From the NCBI GenBank assembly GCA_934747805.1, contig CAKVHC010000001.1:91100-155099 (forward strand): DNA of 64,000 nucleotides, read 5' to 3'. Below the pieces are notes generated by a model, which saw only the letters and a list, made by a program, of their open reading frames with translations, was not told the DNA's origin and did not search any database. A program made the position numbers and the translations under genes. Source of the DNA: an uncultured Clostridia bacterium. Its GTDB lineage: Bacteria > Bacillota > Clostridia > Christensenellales > UBA1242. How positions within the stretch are numbered: position 1 is the stretch's first letter; each line of letters begins with the position of its first letter. Below are positions 49,792 through 57,997 of the stretch, piece after piece.

Positions 49792-51345
49792 CTAACCTTC
49801 GATTAGTTTAATGGTTTCTTGCACTTTGAGTCTAGGGAACAAAGGTGCTATTTTTGTAATTCTGCTGTCACGGTTGGCCACGTATCTTGCTTGCTCAAAA
49901 CCTTGATAGTCCTTGCCCACGCCTAACGCTGAAAAGATTTTGACACAGCTGTCAGGTATCATAGGAGTGAGCAAAATTGCACTCACACGCAAAACTTCTG
50001 TAAGGTTGTACAAAACAGTGGAAAGTCGCTCACGGCTATTTTCGTCCTTAGCCAAATTCCAAGGCTGTGTTGCGTCGATATATTTGTTGCCGGCGTCGAT
50101 GAGCGAAATCACCTTTTCGATGGCGTGTTTCACTTCTTGTTCGTCCATGTCTTTCACATATTGCGAGTAAACACTGTTGACTTGGTTCAATAGTTCGTCG
50201 TCCTCTTCGCTATATGAATTGCCGAAAGGCAACTCGCCTGAGAAATACTGCTCAGTCATTGCACTTGTGCGTGACAAAAGGTTGCCAAGCATGTTACACA
50301 AGTCTTTGTTGATAACATTTAGATACGTTTCTGTAGTGTATGGTGCATCTTGAACAAGAGGACCTTCTTTCAAGAGATAATATCTCAATGAATCTACAGA
50401 TGTGTATTTAATTAGGCTGCGAGGATAGAATCCGTTGCCTAGCGACTTACCCATCTTTGCTCCGCCATTGGTTAGCCAACCATGCGCATGAATTTCCTTA
50501 GGCAATGGCAATCCGAGTGCCCATAATAGTGCTGGCCAAATAATCGTGTGGAAACGAGTGATTTCTTTGCCTACAATGTGCAAATCTGCAGGCCAGAATT
50601 TCTCGAACAAGCTTTCATCATCACTGCCATATCCTAGTGCTGTGATATAGTTTGTCAGTGCGTCAACCCACACGTAAATGGTGTGCTTTGGGTCGAACGA
50701 AACTGGTATGCCCCAGCTTACTGACGTGCGAGTCAAACACAAGTCTTCCAAACCTGGCTTAACAAAGTTGTTGTACATTTCATTGCGTGTGCGCTCTTGA
50801 CGTACGAAATTTGGGTCTTTTAACAATTTTTCAATTTGTTTTTGATATTTACTCAAGCGGAAGAAATATGCTTCTTCTTTAGCCGTCTCTACTGGACGGT
50901 GACACTCAGGGCAGATGCCGTCTGGAGCCTGAGTCTTGGTGTAGAATGTTTCGCATGGCACGCAGTACAGTCCTTCGTACGAAGATTTGTAGATTTCACC
51001 CTTTTCGTAAAGAGTGTCAAATATCTTGCTTGCGGCTTTTTCGTGATATTCATCTGTCGTGCGAATAAATTTGTTGTAAGAAATGTTTAAAAGCTTCCAC
51101 AAATCTTTTGCATCCGCCACCACTTCATCCACATACTCTTTTGGCGTTTTGCCAGCCTTAGCACTAACCTGCTCAATTTTCTGTCCATGTTCGTCCGTGC
51201 CTGTTAAAAAGAAAACGTCGTAACCACGTGCACGTCGATATCTAGCAATGCAATCCGCTAAAACGGTTGGGTAGCAAGTACCCAAATGAAAGTTGCCGTT
51301 TGGATAATATATAGGGGTTGTTACATAATATTTTTTTTGTTCCAT
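49792..51345 (-). CDS. metG: methionyl-tRNA synthetase
   Basis: Class I synthetase. 517 residues: HIGH region FHLGTCYPTVLAD, a zinc knuckle (CVPCETFYT..CPECHRP), KMSKS as AKMGKSLGNG, and the helical anticodon domain. The C-terminal oligomerising tRNA-binding domain seen in many bacteria is absent, giving the short form. FLTGTDEHGQKIEQ is diagnostic of MetRS. No T-box lies upstream. A 22-codon ORF with its own promoter precedes it by about 190 bases. Confidence 0.96.
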   Translation of the reverse strand: MEQKKYYVTTPIYYPNGNFHLGTCYPTVLADCIARYRRARGYDVFFLTGTDEHGQKIEQVSAKAGKTPKEYVDEVVADAKDLWKLLNISYNKFIRTTDEYHEKAASKIFDTLYEKGEIYKSSYEGLYCVPCETFYTKTQAPDGICPECHRPVETAKEEAYFFRLSKYQKQIEKLLKDPNFVRQERTRNEMYNNFVKPGLEDLCLTRTSVSWGIPVSFDPKHTIYVWVDALTNYITALGYGSDDESLFEKFWPADLHIVGKEITRFHTIIWPALLWALGLPLPKEIHAHGWLTNGGAKMGKSLGNGFYPRSLIKYTSVDSLRYYLLKEGPLVQDAPYTTETYLNVINKDLCNMLGNLLSRTSAMTEQYFSGELPFGNSYSEEDDELLNQVNSVYSQYVKDMDEQEVKHAIEKVISLIDAGNKYIDATQPWNLAKDENSRERLSTVLYNLTEVLRVSAILLTPMIPDSCVKIFSALGVGKDYQGFEQARYVANRDSRITKIAPLFPRLKVQETIKLIEG

Positions 51346-51533
51346 ATTTCACCTTTAATTTGTTAATTTTTAATGCTTTTTTGTATTTTAAAATAAAATT
51401 TCAGCAAAAAAAACTTGTCATTTAATTTTTTTACTAAAATTTTTGCAATTTTTTGTGATTATTTTGCAATTTACAAATGTTTTCACACAAATAGTCATTA
51501 AAAAATTTGTGTCAAAATTTTATGCCATATAAT
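51346..51533. other. AT-rich leader region of metG
   Basis: About 190 bases of AT-rich DNA between metG and the short ORF. I find no T-box motif (no AGGGTGGNACCGCG-like sequence) and no other conserved leader. The metG ribosome site is weak. Confidence 0.4.
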
Positions 51534-51602
51534 TTATTTTATGTCGCAGAGCGACATTCGTTTTGTTAGTAATAATTTGGTAAAATTTCGTTGTAGCATC
51601 AT
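51534..51602 (-). CDS. possible 22-codon leader ORF upstream of metG
   Basis: Encodes MMLQRNFTKLLLTKRMSLCD followed by IK, basic and Leu-rich. It has AAAGGAG directly before two adjacent ATG codons and a promoter (TTGCAT 51647-51652, 17 bases, TATAAT 51624-51629). Near its end lies a 7-bp hairpin ATGTCGC/GCGACAT (51541-51557). It could be a leader peptide for metG or an independent small protein. Confidence 0.35.
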   Translation of the reverse strand: MMLQRNFTKLLLTKRMSLCDIK

Positions 51603-51661
51603 CGCTCTCCTTTATTTTGGTTTATTATACTCTTAAATTGCGTTAAATGCAACAAATTAAA

Positions 51662-51690
51662 TTGACTTTATCCACATTTTAAACTAATAT
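51662..51690 (+). promoter_or_regulatory. trpS promoter with an internal DnaA box
   Basis: TTGACT (51662-51667), 17 bases, TAATAT (51685-51690). The spacer begins with the perfect DnaA box TTATCCACA (51668-51676). TAGGTG precedes the trpS ATG. If DnaA binds here it would block RNA polymerase. Confidence 0.6.
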
Positions 51691-51707
51691 GTGTATAGGT
51701 GAATAAT

Positions 51708-52751
51708 ATGAATAAGATAATTTTAACTGCCGACCGTCCAACAGGTAAACTGCATCTAGGACATTATGTCGGCTCACTCATGCGTCGTGTGCAATTGCAA
51801 AATGAGGGCGCATATGACGATTTTTATATAATGGTTGCCGATTCGCAGGCGCTAACAGATAATTATGGCAACGTCCAGAAGGTGCGTGACAATATTCTTA
51901 ACGTTGTGCTAGATTATTTGGCTGTTGGTCTTGACCCCAATAAAGTAACCATTTTCGTTCAATCGCAGATTAGCGAGTTGACCGAATTTACATTCTACTA
52001 CATGAACTTGGTTACACTTTCTAGACTCCAACGTAATCCGACTGTCAAATCTGAAATTAAACTCAGAGGGTTTGAAAAATCTATTCCAATGGGATTCTTA
52101 ACCTATCCTGTTAGTCAAACAGCAGATATCACTGCTTTTAATGCAACTATAATTCCGGTTGGTGATGATCAATTGCCAATGATTGAACAAGCAAGAGAGA
52201 TTGTAAGGTCTTTCAACAATTTGTATGGTGAGACGCTAGTTGAACCGAACGCTGTTTTACCAGAAGCTGATTGTTGCAGGCGCTTGGTAGGGATTGACGG
52301 TGGTGCAAAAATGAGCAAGTCGCTCGGCAACTGTATCTATTTAAGCGATGACAGCAAAACCATACACGACCAAGTGTTTAATATGTATACTGATCCAAAT
52401 CACATAAAGGTATCCGATCCGGGCAAAGTGGAAGGCAATGTGGTATTTACATATCTTGACGTTTTCTGCAAACCAGAACATTTCGCTAAATACTTACCTG
52501 AATATACCAGTCTAGACGAATTAAAAGCTCATTATAGAAAGGGCGGACTCGGTGACGTTAAAATTAAGACATTCTTATACAAGATATTAGATGAGTTAAT
52601 CGCTCCTATCAGAAACCGTCGTGAAGAATTAGCTAAACACCCAGAAGAAATTTATAAAATATTAACGAGAGGTAGAGAAAAAGCTCAAAAAGTGGCCAAT
52701 GCAAACCTTATTCGACTAAAAAAGGCTATGAATATCGATTATGATTTCTAA
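51708..52751 (+). CDS. trpS: tryptophanyl-tRNA synthetase
   Basis: Class I synthetase, 347 residues. ADRPTGKLHLGHYVGSL holds the HIGH motif, GDDQLPMIEQAREI and the KMSKS loop as GGAKMSKSLGN are typical of TrpRS. The start 51708 is chosen from AGGTG upstream; a GTG at 51699 is an alternative. A parS site that also forms a terminator hairpin follows its stop codon. Confidence 0.96.
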   Translation: MNKIILTADRPTGKLHLGHYVGSLMRRVQLQNEGAYDDFYIMVADSQALTDNYGNVQKVRDNILNVVLDYLAVGLDPNKVTIFVQSQISELTEFTFYYMNLVTLSRLQRNPTVKSEIKLRGFEKSIPMGFLTYPVSQTADITAFNATIIPVGDDQLPMIEQAREIVRSFNNLYGETLVEPNAVLPEADCCRRLVGIDGGAKMSKSLGNCIYLSDDSKTIHDQVFNMYTDPNHIKVSDPGKVEGNVVFTYLDVFCKPEHFAKYLPEYTSLDELKAHYRKGGLGDVKIKTFLYKILDELIAPIRNRREELAKHPEEIYKILTRGREKAQKVANANLIRLKKAMNIDYDF

Positions 52752-52776
52752 AAATGTTCCACGTGGAACATTTTTT
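52751..52776 (+). other. parS: parS site 1, also trpS terminator
   Basis: TGTTCCACGTGGAACA at 52755-52770, a 16-bp palindrome matching the ParB (Spo0J) consensus, flanked by AAAA and TTTTTT so that it also forms an intrinsic terminator for trpS. Confidence 0.9.
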
Positions 52777-52892
52777 ATTGTATCCAATCACTAAATCAGT
52801 CTTATGATAACCAGTCATATTATTAAACTATTGTTTCGTAGAACCATTTAACAGTATTCTTACTGATATAGGTGTATTTTTCACGAAAAGAA

Positions 52893-52908
52893 TGTTCCAC
52901 GTGGAACA
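52893..52908. other. parS: parS site 2
   Basis: TGTTCCACGTGGAACA, identical to the other three copies, within the trpS-parB gap. Confidence 0.9.
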
Positions 52909-53179
52909 TTCTTGCAAAATTTCGTACTAAAATTAGACCATGTATCACATTTGTGGCCAATTTAATCAAAATTATTCATAATTTTACAAAAAACTGTGTA
53001 AAAACACGTTTGCATAACGAATAATTACATATTTTTTATTTAATTGTCATTTTTTTGATTATAAAACGACTTGTATATATCTAGCCGAATGATTTTGATT
53101 ATTAATAATAGATTTTTAGCTAAATCGAATGTCGTATTGATTATGGAGATCAAAAGACTGTATTAAATTAATTCGGAAA

Positions 53180-53195
53180 TGTTCCACGTGGAACA
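53180..53195. other. parS: parS site 3
   Basis: TGTTCCACGTGGAACA, identical to the other copies. The intergenic region between the sites (52771-53284) is AT-rich and otherwise has no gene that I can support. Confidence 0.9.
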
Positions 53196-53278
53196 ATCTG
53201 GACATAAGATCATCACAAATAAGCTTACAATATCGTTTATATAGGACATATACCCGTAGTGCATGCATTAATTAAATA

Positions 53279-53306
53279 AAAAAATGTTCCACGTGGAACA
53301 TTTTTA
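53279..53306 (-). other. parS: parS site 4, also parB terminator
   Basis: TGTTCCACGTGGAACA at 53285-53300, flanked by A and T runs so that it forms an intrinsic terminator for the leftward parB gene, whose stop is at 53304. Confidence 0.9.
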
Positions 53307-54188
53307 TCTATTAAGTAATTCGTAAAGTCTGTCTAAGTCGTCTTGATCGTAGTAGTCAATGTAAATACGACCTTTTTTGTTGTTGCCAATGATATTTACT
53401 TTAGTACCTAATTTTCGCTGCATGAGATTAATTAGATCCTTGATTTCGGCAGATAATACATATTGGGTTGCTTTCTTTGTAGGTTTGTTGTTAAGTTTGG
53501 CAATTTCTCTTTCCAGTTCTCTTACTGTATATTTACTCTTGGCTACTTGCTTTGCCAAATATACTTGTTGTTCTCTATCGTCTAGTCCTGCCAGACATTT
53601 CGCATGACCAAATGACACTTTTCCGCTTTCAACTAAATCAAGTACTTCGTTGTCCAGAGTGAGTAGCCTGTTATAATTGGCTATTTCAGAACGACTTTTA
53701 CCTAAGCGCTCTGCTACTTTTTCTTGCGTCAGCTGATACTCTTCCATTAATTTTTTAATGCCACGAGCCACTTCAACAGGATTTAAGTCCTCACGTTGTA
53801 AGTTTTCAATAATTGCAATTTCGCTAACTTGTTTTTCGGTATAATGTTTGATGATTGCAGGAACTTTGGTTAAGCCAGCCATTTGGCAGGCTCTCCATCT
53901 ACGTTCACCGGCGATAATCATATATTTATCACCTGTTTCGTTAACGATGATAGGTTGAATCAATCCATGAACCTTAATACTGTCGGACAATTCTTCCAAC
54001 GCCTTTTGGTCAAAGTTCTTTCTTGGTTGATTTGGATTTGGATAAATTTTGCTTAATTCCAATTCCGTTTGAGCGCCGCCAACCTGACTAACATTTTCAG
54101 TTTGCGCTACTTGTTTTTTTTCTGGTTCAATTTCTCTGTCATATTGAGATAACAGTGCTCCCAGCCCTTTACCTAAACCGTATTTCAT
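53304..54188 (-). CDS. parB: chromosome partitioning protein ParB (Spo0J)
   Basis: CTPase that loads on parS and spreads to form the partition complex. 294 residues: ELELSKIYPNPNQPRKNFD, the CTP/box II GERRWRACQMAG, IIENLQREDLNPVEVARGIKKL, and the parS-reading helix-turn-helix TQEKVAERLGKSRSEIANYNRLL. Four parS sites are just downstream. GGAGG precedes the start; the gene begins 8 bases after the parA stop, so parA-parB is one operon. Confidence 0.97.
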   Translation of the reverse strand: MKYGLGKGLGALLSQYDREIEPEKKQVAQTENVSQVGGAQTELELSKIYPNPNQPRKNFDQKALEELSDSIKVHGLIQPIIVNETGDKYMIIAGERRWRACQMAGLTKVPAIIKHYTEKQVSEIAIIENLQREDLNPVEVARGIKKLMEEYQLTQEKVAERLGKSRSEIANYNRLLTLDNEVLDLVESGKVSFGHAKCLAGLDDREQQVYLAKQVAKSKYTVRELEREIAKLNNKPTKKATQYVLSAEIKDLINLMQRKLGTKVNIIGNNKKGRIYIDYYDQDDLDRLYELLNR

Positions 54189-54196
54189 ATTTCCTC

Positions 54197-54964
54197 CTAT
54201 TTAGTTTGATTGGATAAAAATTCTTTAGCTAAATCTTCATAAGCTTGCGCACCCTTAGCTTTTGGATCGTAAACATAGATAGGTAAACCGTGACTTGGGG
54301 CCTCTGCCAAACGAATATTTCTAGGAATTGTTGTTTTGTACACCTTATTTCCGAAATATTTTTGAATTTCGCTAGCAACTTGTGTTACAAGATTGGAGCG
54401 ATTATCCTTCATTGTCATCAAAACGCCTTCAATGTCCAAACCAGGATTTAAGTGTTGTTTGATAAGTCGTACGGTGTTCATCAATTGACCCAAACCAACT
54501 AAAGCAAAGTATTCGCATTGAATAGGAATAATAATGCTGTCTGTAGCTGTCAAAGCGTTCACTGTAATCAAACCAAGTGAAGGTGGACAGTCTATAAATA
54601 TGTAGTCGTATTGGTTTTTAATAGGCGCAAGAGCTTCTTTTAGCACTTTTTCTCTATTATCCATGTAAACAAGGTCGACTTCTGCTCCTGCTAAGTCGAC
54701 TGTTGCTGGCAAAACGTCCATGTTAGGAATAACGCTTGGATAAATTGCTTCTTTTGGGGAGCAATCGCCTAGTAAAACTTGATAAACGCTATTTTTGTCT
54801 TGTAAAGGTTCTACACCGACTGCACTTGAAGCATTGCCTTGCGGATCCAAGTCAATCAAAAGTACTTTATGTTTAGCCGTAGCGACATAAGTTGCCAAAT
54901 TTACACAAGTGGTAGTCTTACCAACGCCACCTTTTTGATTTGCGAAACAAATAATTTTTCCCAT
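54197..54964 (-). CDS. parA: chromosome partitioning ATPase ParA (Soj)
   Basis: Walker-type ATPase that moves ParB complexes and regulates DnaA in Bacillus. 255 residues with deviant Walker A CFANQKGGVGKTTTCVN at the start, DLDPQGNASSAVG, FIDCPPSLGLIT (Walker B) and YFALVGLGQL. The start 54964 is fixed by GAGGAACT upstream and by normal family length; a longer frame to 55207 would add a non-conserved hydrophobic segment and is rejected. Promoter TTTACA (55007-55012), 17 bases, TATACT (54984-54989). Confidence 0.97.
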   Translation of the reverse strand: MGKIICFANQKGGVGKTTTCVNLATYVATAKHKVLLIDLDPQGNASSAVGVEPLQDKNSVYQVLLGDCSPKEAIYPSVIPNMDVLPATVDLAGAEVDLVYMDNREKVLKEALAPIKNQYDYIFIDCPPSLGLITVNALTATDSIIIPIQCEYFALVGLGQLMNTVRLIKQHLNPGLDIEGVLMTMKDNRSNLVTQVASEIQKYFGNKVYKTTIPRNIRLAEAPSHGLPIYVYDPKAKGAQAYEDLAKEFLSNQTK

Positions 54965-55139
54965 AGTTCCTCTTTTTAATGAAAGTATAACATAGCATTT
55001 TTTATTTGTAAAATAAATTTTGACGTTAAAATGTATATTTTTTTGTAAAAATAGTGAAAAAATATAAAATTTAATAAAAAAATCAAGCAAATTTAATATA
55101 TTTTGCAAAATTTTACAAATAATAACGCTAGAGGTGGGT

Positions 55140-55694
55140 ATGGAAAATAAACGAAATAAAAAGCCAGCAAAAAAGACAACTGCTAAACAAATTGTAGACG
55201 AACACAAAAAAGTTGCTCAGCCTGAAGAGTATAAAGCATCAATAGATAAGCTGACACAATATGCAACGTCGCTGTTCCAAAATGCTAATGTGGGAATGCA
55301 GTCAATCAACGATATTTTGCCACGTACAAAATGTCAACATTTGCGTGCAGAACTGCAGAACGAATATATTGAATTTCGCAAAATAAAAGAAGAACTTTGT
55401 GAGTATGCTCACGCACATTGCATTCAACTAAAAGAAAACAACATTTTTGAAAAGTCACGTATGTGGTTAAGTGTAAAAATGGGCACTCTTTTCAACCGCT
55501 CTACACGCCATATAGCAGAGCTTATGACAGTAGGAACGGTTATGGGGTTGAATCAGTGTTATAAAGACCGAGCAGACTATCAACAAGTTAGTTGTGAACT
55601 AGACAAAATTAGTGATAAGCTGGAACTAATTTTTGAAAACAATTATGCAACGTTAAAGACATTCTTGCGATGCGAAAAGTATGATAATAAATAA
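55140..55694 (+). CDS. uncharacterised helical protein next to parA
   Basis: 184 residues, divergent from parA. N-terminal 35 residues are Lys-rich (ENKRNKKPAKKTTAKQIVDEHKK); the rest is alpha-helical with Cys and Glu, and no transmembrane segment. Segments such as LFNRSTRHIAELMTVGTVMGLNQ are not familiar. AGAGGTG precedes the ATG at 55140; a GTG at 55134 is possible. Placement beside parAB is the only functional hint. Confidence 0.55.
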   Translation: MENKRNKKPAKKTTAKQIVDEHKKVAQPEEYKASIDKLTQYATSLFQNANVGMQSINDILPRTKCQHLRAELQNEYIEFRKIKEELCEYAHAHCIQLKENNIFEKSRMWLSVKMGTLFNRSTRHIAELMTVGTVMGLNQCYKDRADYQQVSCELDKISDKLELIFENNYATLKTFLRCEKYDNK

Positions 55695-56000
55695 CAAAAA
55701 ATAATTCGATAAAATTTAATTATCTGTAAGCAATATTTATTTTTGTATTTAAAATATTAATTTAATAATATAAAAATACAAATCTATTATTAATTTATAA
55801 AAAAATGATTATATAATTGTGTTTTGGTTATATTTTTAAAAATAATTTAAAAAAAATTATTAAAAAATATATGCTAGAATATAGATAAATAAAGGAAGTT
55901 GTGATTTGTATTTATAAAAACTATTAAAAATTTTGTTTAATTTAAAAGATAAAAAAAATAGAGAATTTTCTCTATTTTTTTAAACAAATTTTAAAATATT
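55695..56000. other. AT-rich intergenic stretch with a terminator
   Basis: Roughly 250 bases of A/T-rich sequence without a gene or repeat. At its right end is an intrinsic terminator, AAAAAATAGAGA (55953-55964) / TCTCTATTTTTT (55969-55980), serving the leftward gene that ends at 56001. Confidence 0.6.
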
Positions 56001-57812
56001 TTATTTTTGACGAATGTGAATATTTATGAAATCTTCCAAAATTTTAATCACGTTATTACTCTTTTTTAGTGTGGATTGTTCGCTAAACAATCTCAGAACA
56101 TTTTCGCTGCCACTAAACCTGATGCATGCCCAATAATCATTCTTAAAATACATTTTGCAACCGCATTCATATTCCACTTTCACGATAGGTAAATCAGGCA
56201 ACAACTTATCTTCAAAAACCTGCTTAGTTATGCGTGTGCGGTCGTCTTCAGTGACTGGATAAGCATACTCAATAGGCACGCAAGGATAGTGTTCAATTTG
56301 TTGCAAATATTCTACTAATTCGCCGAACGATTTTTTCATCGTACACAAGGCATCGCTAACCAGCATTCCACCCAAAATTCCGTCCTTAGAATAGATGTGA
56401 TTTTTCAGACAAATGCTATTGGATTCTGCACCCATGAATGAGTCAGGATTTTGCAGCATTATTGAGGTGATTTGAGCAAAGCCTGTTTGAGCGTCTTGAG
56501 TTGTACAATTGTTGTCTTTCGCAATCTTAGGTATGAGTGAACTCATTGCGTTATTTTTGACAATTCTACCTGTAATGTTTTTGAATCTAGCGAAGAAATA
56601 AATTATTATTGCGCAAACATAATTGCAGTCATAGAACTTGCCGTCTTTGTCGACAATGGTCAGTCGGTCGCCGTCACCATCCACAGCAAAGCCCAGTGTA
56701 TATTTTTTGCTCACAATCTTTTTGCCCTGCGCTGCTAGATTGCCTACATATGGTGCAGGCTGTATGCCACCGAAGAAACAGTCGTAGTCAGTGTTGATGA
56801 TATCATATTTTTTTAGTTTTAATTTTTCGCAAATATATCTTAAACAATTAACACTGCTACCGTGCATAGCGTTAATCAAAAGATTTGGCTGGGTTTGTGT
56901 AATGGTTTTGGTATCAAGCAGTTCAAGGACGGATTTGCAATAAGGCTTAATATCGGTTGTAAGTTCGATTTTGTTGCTATTTATAGCTTTGTCAAAATCG
57001 ATAGTTTTTATCTTACTCGATTTAATCTTGTTTGCTACGCTTTCCATGTAGTTGGCTTGTTGACGATTGGCTTCTACACCGCCTCGTGTGAAAACTTTAA
57101 TTCCGTTGTGTGAAAATGGGTTGTGGCTGGCAGTAATCATCACGCCCAAATCATAAATTTTGCTTGCGTATGAGATAAGCGGCGAAGGCACACTCTCGTT
57201 GTAAAAATACACTTTGAATCCATATGCAGTTAACACTTCGCAAACAAGCATGGCATAGTTGCGGCTGTTAAAACGATTGTCATATCCCACAGCAATCGTG
57301 CGAATGGTTTTGTCAGGTTTAAAAAGTTTTACAATTGCATAGGCAATGCGCTTCACTACGTTACAATTAAAGGTTTGGTCAATTTCGCCACGACAACCGC
57401 TAGTGCCAAACTTAACTTTGATTGGCGCATCGAATTGAGTTATCCACTTTTTGAAAGGAATTGTGGATTTCGAATCATTATATTTTGTCTGTCTTTCAGC
57501 CAAAAGTATTGCATCGTCAAAATTTATGCCGCTTTCCATATTCTGACTAACATTGGCGAAGAAATCCTTATCATTATCTATATAGTACTGTGCGAAACAG
57601 ACTCCATTTTTGTTGCGATAAACATAACCTTTGTCAGCATAAAAAACAATGAGTTTGTTTGGGTGCTTCGATGTCATATCGCAGACATTTTTTGTTTTGA
57701 AAACACGTTCCGCTTGCTTGCTTGTCAGCATTACTAGATCAAAAGATTTTATGTTGCGAGCAAATGATGTGTCTAGTTTTTCTTTGGGATTATAAAAGGT
57801 GCTTAGTGACAT
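56001..57812 (-). CDS. phosphoglucomutase/phosphomannomutase with an N-terminal kinase-like extension
   Basis: Moves phosphate between C1 and C6 of a sugar phosphate. 603 residues. The enzyme core starts near residue 130: VKFGTSGCRGEI, TASHNPFSHNGIKVF (phospho-Ser loop), AVDGDGDRLTIVD (metal loop), GAESNS (sugar-specificity loop, usually G-G-E-x-S-G-H), and RFSGSENVLRLFSEQ (phosphate-binding). The first about 125 residues are extra; they look like the C-terminal half of a PfkB-family sugar kinase (FDLVMLTSKQAERVF, IVFYADKGYVYRNKNG, then DKDFFANVSQN in place of GAGDxF) with the catalytic Asp motif degenerate. AGGAG precedes the ATG. Confidence 0.88.
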   Translation of the reverse strand: MSLSTFYNPKEKLDTSFARNIKSFDLVMLTSKQAERVFKTKNVCDMTSKHPNKLIVFYADKGYVYRNKNGVCFAQYYIDNDKDFFANVSQNMESGINFDDAILLAERQTKYNDSKSTIPFKKWITQFDAPIKVKFGTSGCRGEIDQTFNCNVVKRIAYAIVKLFKPDKTIRTIAVGYDNRFNSRNYAMLVCEVLTAYGFKVYFYNESVPSPLISYASKIYDLGVMITASHNPFSHNGIKVFTRGGVEANRQQANYMESVANKIKSSKIKTIDFDKAINSNKIELTTDIKPYCKSVLELLDTKTITQTQPNLLINAMHGSSVNCLRYICEKLKLKKYDIINTDYDCFFGGIQPAPYVGNLAAQGKKIVSKKYTLGFAVDGDGDRLTIVDKDGKFYDCNYVCAIIIYFFARFKNITGRIVKNNAMSSLIPKIAKDNNCTTQDAQTGFAQITSIMLQNPDSFMGAESNSICLKNHIYSKDGILGGMLVSDALCTMKKSFGELVEYLQQIEHYPCVPIEYAYPVTEDDRTRITKQVFEDKLLPDLPIVKVEYECGCKMYFKNDYWACIRFSGSENVLRLFSEQSTLKKSNNVIKILEDFINIHIRQK

Positions 57813-57997
57813 AACAATCTCCTATTTACATAGTATAAAAAATTGAAACGAAAAAGGCAAAACATTTTAGCATTATTTATCCACGCTTTATTATGTATCT
57901 ATATATGCTAACGCTAACTATTTTGCAATTGACAGGCAAATCATTTGACCTGAGATTTTAATTTGACTACAATTTAAGTGTATTGAAAGGGGTTAAT

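Noticed and set aside
51346..51698. T-box riboswitch for metG or trpS
   Set aside because: No T-box consensus (AGGGTGGNACCGCG) or specifier-stem arrangement found in either orientation.
54965..55207. 81-residue N-terminal extension of ParA
   Set aside because: Covers the parA promoter and is not conserved-looking; the start at 54964 has a good ribosome site and matches family length.
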